Source: Halomonas maura (GTDB taxonomy: Bacteria; Pseudomonadota; Gammaproteobacteria; Pseudomonadales; Halomonadaceae). From it: DNA of 64,000 bases. Position 1 is the stretch's first letter. The number at the start of each line of letters is the position of its first letter. The notes under the pieces are model-generated. The model was not told the DNA's origin. It saw only the letters and a program-made list of their open reading frames with translations, and searched no databases. Of the stretch, positions 62,301-64,000 are shown piece after piece. The stretch lies in NCBI RefSeq assembly GCF_030409305.1, contig NZ_JAUFPQ010000018.1, positions 124,001-188,000 of the forward strand, given 5' to 3'. Made by a program: the position numbers and the translations under genes.

Positions 62301-64000
62301 GGTTCGGTCGAGGGCATCAAGGCCTTCGTCTCGCAGGAGTCCCGGGCGGCGAAGCATCTGGGGCACACGTTCGTCTACATCCTCAATCCGAGTAACAAGC
62401 GCCTCCACGTTCCCGGAGAATTCGAGGCCCTGGGGCATCCCGTCAGCGACCACATGGGGCAAGTGAACGAAATGGCCGTCGACGGCAGCATCTCATGGAA
62501 CGAGGTGCTGGGCTGGCGTCAGGTGGACCCAAATGGCAACTTCGTCGGCGAGTTCGTGCGCAATCCCACTTTCGGGGAGACCAGTGCCTCTCCGGTGCCG
62601 GCTGCCCGGCCTCGCCGCTACTTCAGCGAAGCGACGGGCGAGACGATCGCGGATCGGGTATACGGGGCCTATCCCGAGTCCGAAGGACATATCTACGTGC
62701 AATCGGAGGGGGCTCAGGCGGAGCGCGGCGACTCTTCGGCGGTGGCGGACAAGACGCATATCCTGATCCGCGACCCGGAAACCGACGAAAGGGTGCTCAT
62801 GCCGTGGATCCGCGGTGCCGCGGAAGGCCACGTGCCCGATCAAGGAGACGGCATCAATCCTCAGCATATCGAAGCCATCGCGGCCCGGCTTGCCAGACCG
62901 GCGATCGACACCCAGACGCGAATGGCCGATCACGCCGTCGAGACACAGCAGCGGCTGACCGAGGCATCCTCGACCCAGGCGGCAGCGCGCGTTCGGTCGC
63001 TATCGCCGGAAACCGAAGGCCTTGCTCGTGTCTATCGCCTCGAGGACATCGAGGCACTGAATCGGGCATCGAACGATGGCGCGTTGCCGCCGGGGCATTA
63101 CGTTCACCTGATTCGCCCCCCCGAGTTGGATACCGGTACCTTTGCGCTGCAGCGTGGGACGGTGCCTCGTAGTGGAGTGGTGGACGATGGCGGTCACTTC
63201 CGGTGGCCGGCCGGCCGGGAGGTCAATGTCGCCAACCGCCATGGCCGGATCTACGCGGTGGTCAGCGAGTTGTCGGCTAGCCAGATCCGCGAGCGCTTCC
63301 GCAGAGGCGAGGGCCTGCCCTTCGCCCTCTATAGTGGCAAAGGTCTATGGAGTATGGCGTCGAAACTGTCGGCGCATCATCCACAGTCACCGCCAGCGGC
63401 CGAGAAGCCCAGTCATATCACACAGTTTTCGGAGACGACCCAGAAGAACACATCCGAACAACAAGTGCCACCAGCAACTATTGAAAGTCAGCAGTATCGG
63501 TCGCAAGGAAGTAGTGAGACACCTCAAAGGAAAAGTCGATCTGAGAAGGTTATCGGCTCAATTCTTGGTGTTGCTGGTGCTGCGGGTGCTTCCCTTTCCA
63601 CTCATCCGCTCGCGGATGCCATCGCCTTCGCGGCGCGTGGTGCCAGCTTGATTGCGAGATCGCGCCTTCCCAATCACACTAAGGTGGATCAATTCTGGGG
63701 TCGCGTGCTTCGTGGGCTGGAGTTCTGTACGCTGTCGGTGAATCTTCCTGGCTCTGCGAACGCAGTGATGCAGGGTAGTAATGTCGATATAAATCTTCCC
63801 TATAGCGCGGGTCATTTGGCATATATAATTAAAAATTACGTTGAGGCTACGACAGGGAGGCCATTTGCACCCTACGCGGATGATGTCGCACTCCCGTTAT
63901 ATTTAGCTGGAAGTGTTCCCTATACAGCATCGAGCCTCAGGGGGGGAGATCATGGTGCATTCGTTGATGCCACGGGAGCTGCTGGAGGAGGCCTGTTTGT
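56397..64000 (+). CDS. Giant modular toxin-like protein with LysM and ADP-ribosyltransferase-like domains (3' end beyond window)
   Basis: Open from ATG 56397 (GGAG upstream) to the window edge, over 2,530 codons. In order: short Ala/Lys-rich start and Pro stretch (33-48); three HTH-like repeats near 138, 250 and 414 (VADGQSLDEIAEEQGLT type) in acidic Thr/Asp-rich sequence; LysM at ~536-586 (QDGDYLIAIAERHGVTLEEL); acidic coiled coils; three repeats near 850, 960 and 1167 (GELLEQ, ERDGQL, LVNTY); hydrophobic segment ~1640-1722 like DUF4781; then an ADP-ribosyltransferase-like domain ~1914-2062 with Arg1919 (FRAD), Thr-Ser 1967-1968, Glu2025 and GWRQV as in cholera-type toxins. More C-terminal domains follow. 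No signal peptide; export route unknown. Confidence 0.82.
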   Translation, partial: MARIPAILRLSPKLALAGNAAFFAKAVATAAAKPPPPPPNPPQYSAPQVATPVQWNGGNTTFHPVQATNSTPFPGYGVYSPEYLEAMSLDLSVNQDDPYLIPDSYAPAGGEDPLQDVPTVEPVDNIETDEATAEDIVDDVAEGKSIAQVAEEYGISPLDVLDQLEAGGLEVEATQSDDGSESTVEIVDGETDETVVEYRFTEQPDGVVVEESTNADGETTTTVIDEQGNRTELDPEQETTREGAYEIVDGVADGQSLDEIAEEQGLTRAQVVAQLEAAGFDVESDRTGQGPSLGNTTEITDKESGEPLVHQETKPDGTTVSQRTDDDGNEVRHTVHPDGSTTTLVTEPDGRKTETQVDADGKTTETVTYEQNGVTVEEVTGDDGETTTTIIDEDGERTTLDPGQETTREGIDGIAEALAAGQSIDAIAEERDLTREQIEAQLRAAGYVIQSETNALGNGGEQYTTSIVDAEDGEEVIASHSSGRGTGNSSVYIDAEGNETRRTEYGNGTVIETVIDADGRETRTTTVAENDGEAIEYEVQDGDYLIAIAERHGVTLEELEESNPELFDSPRDPNVIHEGETVVIEGATQTTVEVTDNGYTLTTSPDGSMTLRRDEDGLEVDIEPATPEKSLTELLMGLDGDSDEEQALQGILESILLGSEELARIEELEEELAGLEEETQAAIDEILGDEGDADDVIKPASDAAGDDPGTPPDEEAPSGGDWEAVRRNGVWVWVDAELVEAIEAEEAARRARDEALSAVMQRQLQLDIYALEPEHEGAGSAALERLNAAGEAHGVYWELPEPEDSLEETQERLEDVNSWIDYLDAEREWQARQEEAQDIEERLLALYEEDEEYSRYFDEDGYEFTVSRGRAGSQEKHTGELLEQEVIERDGQLWLVNTYENMDEEEEVQLTYAPGDAPGDRPDQARDLDQEWESLMRGGDPLELNDIRQSALDAEREENPHYFEAEGYEYEVTSQGRGGRTTRDKNTGELLEQDVIERDGQLYLVNTYAHEEVEIQLTQPPGEAGRTEAQQQVDEDWTRWKADRASAEDGLIDVTESYNEAREAYQEMLAEQFAEQRAGLEGEDGEIATAQQSLDDVEERLGDGSLVPDGEATVPIERDDGETWYVHPEVAAAHEVLNDAEERLAEYERLEDEVLEAYREQHPDRFGDNYRYYDASRDLRGEGRMQSAGRFSENDVNVTVQDGQLHLTIIYENHTLETPLTYAPGDVSEGMERSETQQRLDQEWADWVAGGSLEEATTAKEEAQTSYDDTVEEYGRGGTEQLTDSLPDDVDPVLVPIIDDEMGEGMRWVHPEVAAAQEALVLLEEQRDSLEASEWHARMEAYRAAQPSTWQLLDGGTSAAPASEGPGPAEAWQWEDAYLELEGGYLQAQQALTDSREARILTQIGLGEAGISSMENAPEEWQDQHPELELANELDALESEVASLRESLEENDEHRRNIERSSRFNAHLLEQEETHRLDPDNWPEIVTAFKDQEADDARVEAGLDTLPEERVVTIDEELDESLGEVFGTEDAELIDPVADQIRDLGDDGDEVEIIPILYQEDGTYHDTALFRMGEDDTHPWLIDDSGSRYRNFADFQYNNYLSEDGQVYVPENLAEIADISGDIQYEWQQAREKSFTEEWLDPIIGIGTSIATVAAFMPLLAPVAAPIAFAGGAYFAARSIDNLASMQRHGRSWASAEGVMEGAMLATSVLPMVSSGLRFAAMTARGVDGAVAARTSIGAFNARRLDPNHARYAPEYAHASQLLSQPGGAFSAARWADVGAMGIGAPLLGYSGYNIAAHWEEMSSLERHEAVMGVASGIFGTGMGYRGLRASWPNQGGAREQAPPSLPELNRTSTPWSTSGEFSTTTRLYPTAHVRAGSEAIDTAALQARSGGESPTPTAANHPPHGGRSRGNMGPYVFRADTRSPQDIEAAGGFHPREPTGIWVDDPKGVSLSNYVLANTPGRFVGTSGSVEGIKAFVSQESRAAKHLGHTFVYILNPSNKRLHVPGEFEALGHPVSDHMGQVNEMAVDGSISWNEVLGWRQVDPNGNFVGEFVRNPTFGETSASPVPAARPRRYFSEATGETIADRVYGAYPESEGHIYVQSEGAQAERGDSSAVADKTHILIRDPETDERVLMPWIRGAAEGHVPDQGDGINPQHIEAIAARLARPAIDTQTRMADHAVETQQRLTEASSTQAAARVRSLSPETEGLARVYRLEDIEALNRASNDGALPPGHYVHLIRPPELDTGTFALQRGTVPRSGVVDDGGHFRWPAGREVNVANRHGRIYAVVSELSASQIRERFRRGEGLPFALYSGKGLWSMASKLSAHHPQSPPAAEKPSHITQFSETTQKNTSEQQVPPATIESQQYRSQGSSETPQRKSRSEKVIGSILGVAGAAGASLSTHPLADAIAFAARGASLIARSRLPNHTKVDQFWGRVLRGLEFCTLSVNLPGSANAVMQGSNVDINLPYSAGHLAYIIKNYVEATTGRPFAPYADDVALPLYLAGSVPYTASSLRGGDHGAFVDATGAAGGGLF

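Overview
The window looks like the chromosome of a GC-rich halophilic or marine gammaproteobacterium, most likely a Halomonas-like member of the Halomonadaceae. This is inferred from gene content and codon use: a leucine-degradation (liu) cluster, a TAXI-type TRAP transporter, an OsmC-YcaO fusion and an ECF41 sigma factor. No rRNA or tRNA gene was recognised. Against this background stand two AT-richer islands of integron gene cassettes and several decayed mobile elements.

Layout. (1) 1-5330: a run of integron cassettes, each a single gene followed by an attC site: a trypsin-like protease (cut by the window edge), an OLD-like ATPase/TOPRIM nuclease, a 17-residue-repeat protein, an AbiJ/HEPN-like protein, an unknown protein and a GNAT acetyltransferase. 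Three resemble phage-defence genes. The array ends beside a degenerate copy of the 3' end of the OsmC-YcaO gene whose intact copy lies at 31.2-33.4 kb. (2) 5.6-13.9 kb: a five-gene, overlapping peptide-type ABC transporter operon with unusually large subunits, plus an M28 peptidase. (3) 14.2-22.1 kb: a zinc peptidase, an IS605-type tnpB remnant, an NhaP-type antiporter, several small proteins, a broken CIA30-like gene, and an ECF41 sigma factor with its AhpD/CMD-family partner gene and a matching promoter. (4) 22.3-27.2 kb: a second integron with a C-terminally truncated integrase and about seven cassettes (small lipoprotein, frameshifted GST, methyltransferase, lipoprotein, DinB, monooxygenase, PagL-like protein). 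(5) 27.7-35.5 kb: TAXI-TRAP transporter, OsmC-YcaO, and a KAS II-type ketosynthase divergent from a TetR regulator. (6) 35.6-42.6 kb: liuE-D-C-B-A on the minus strand, preceded by a perfect 16-bp palindrome that looks like a LiuR operator. (7) 42.9-49.5 kb: a serine hydrolase, then a striking five-gene cluster. Two unrelated metalloproteases (astacin-like and M6-like) and a stand-alone small protein share one roughly 70-residue domain; with them are a Pro/Gly-rich repeat protein and a YbaY-like domain protein. None of the five has an obvious signal peptide. (8) 49.6-52.9 kb: tungstate ABC transporter tupB-C-A and a divergent regulator. (9) 53-55.1 kb: decayed IS630-like, IS701-like and azoreductase genes, then a LysR regulator. 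(10) 56.4 kb to the right edge: one reading frame of more than 2,500 codons, a giant modular protein with LysM, long acidic or coiled-coil repeats, a hydrophobic segment and an ADP-ribosyltransferase-like domain. It looks like a polymorphic toxin, and its distal end turns AT-rich.

The strongest candidates for undescribed biology are the shared-domain protease cluster (45.2-49.2 kb), the giant ADP-ribosylating toxin candidate (56.4-64 kb) and the defence-like integron cassettes (1-5.3 kb). All functional statements rest on motif reading by eye; no database search was run.
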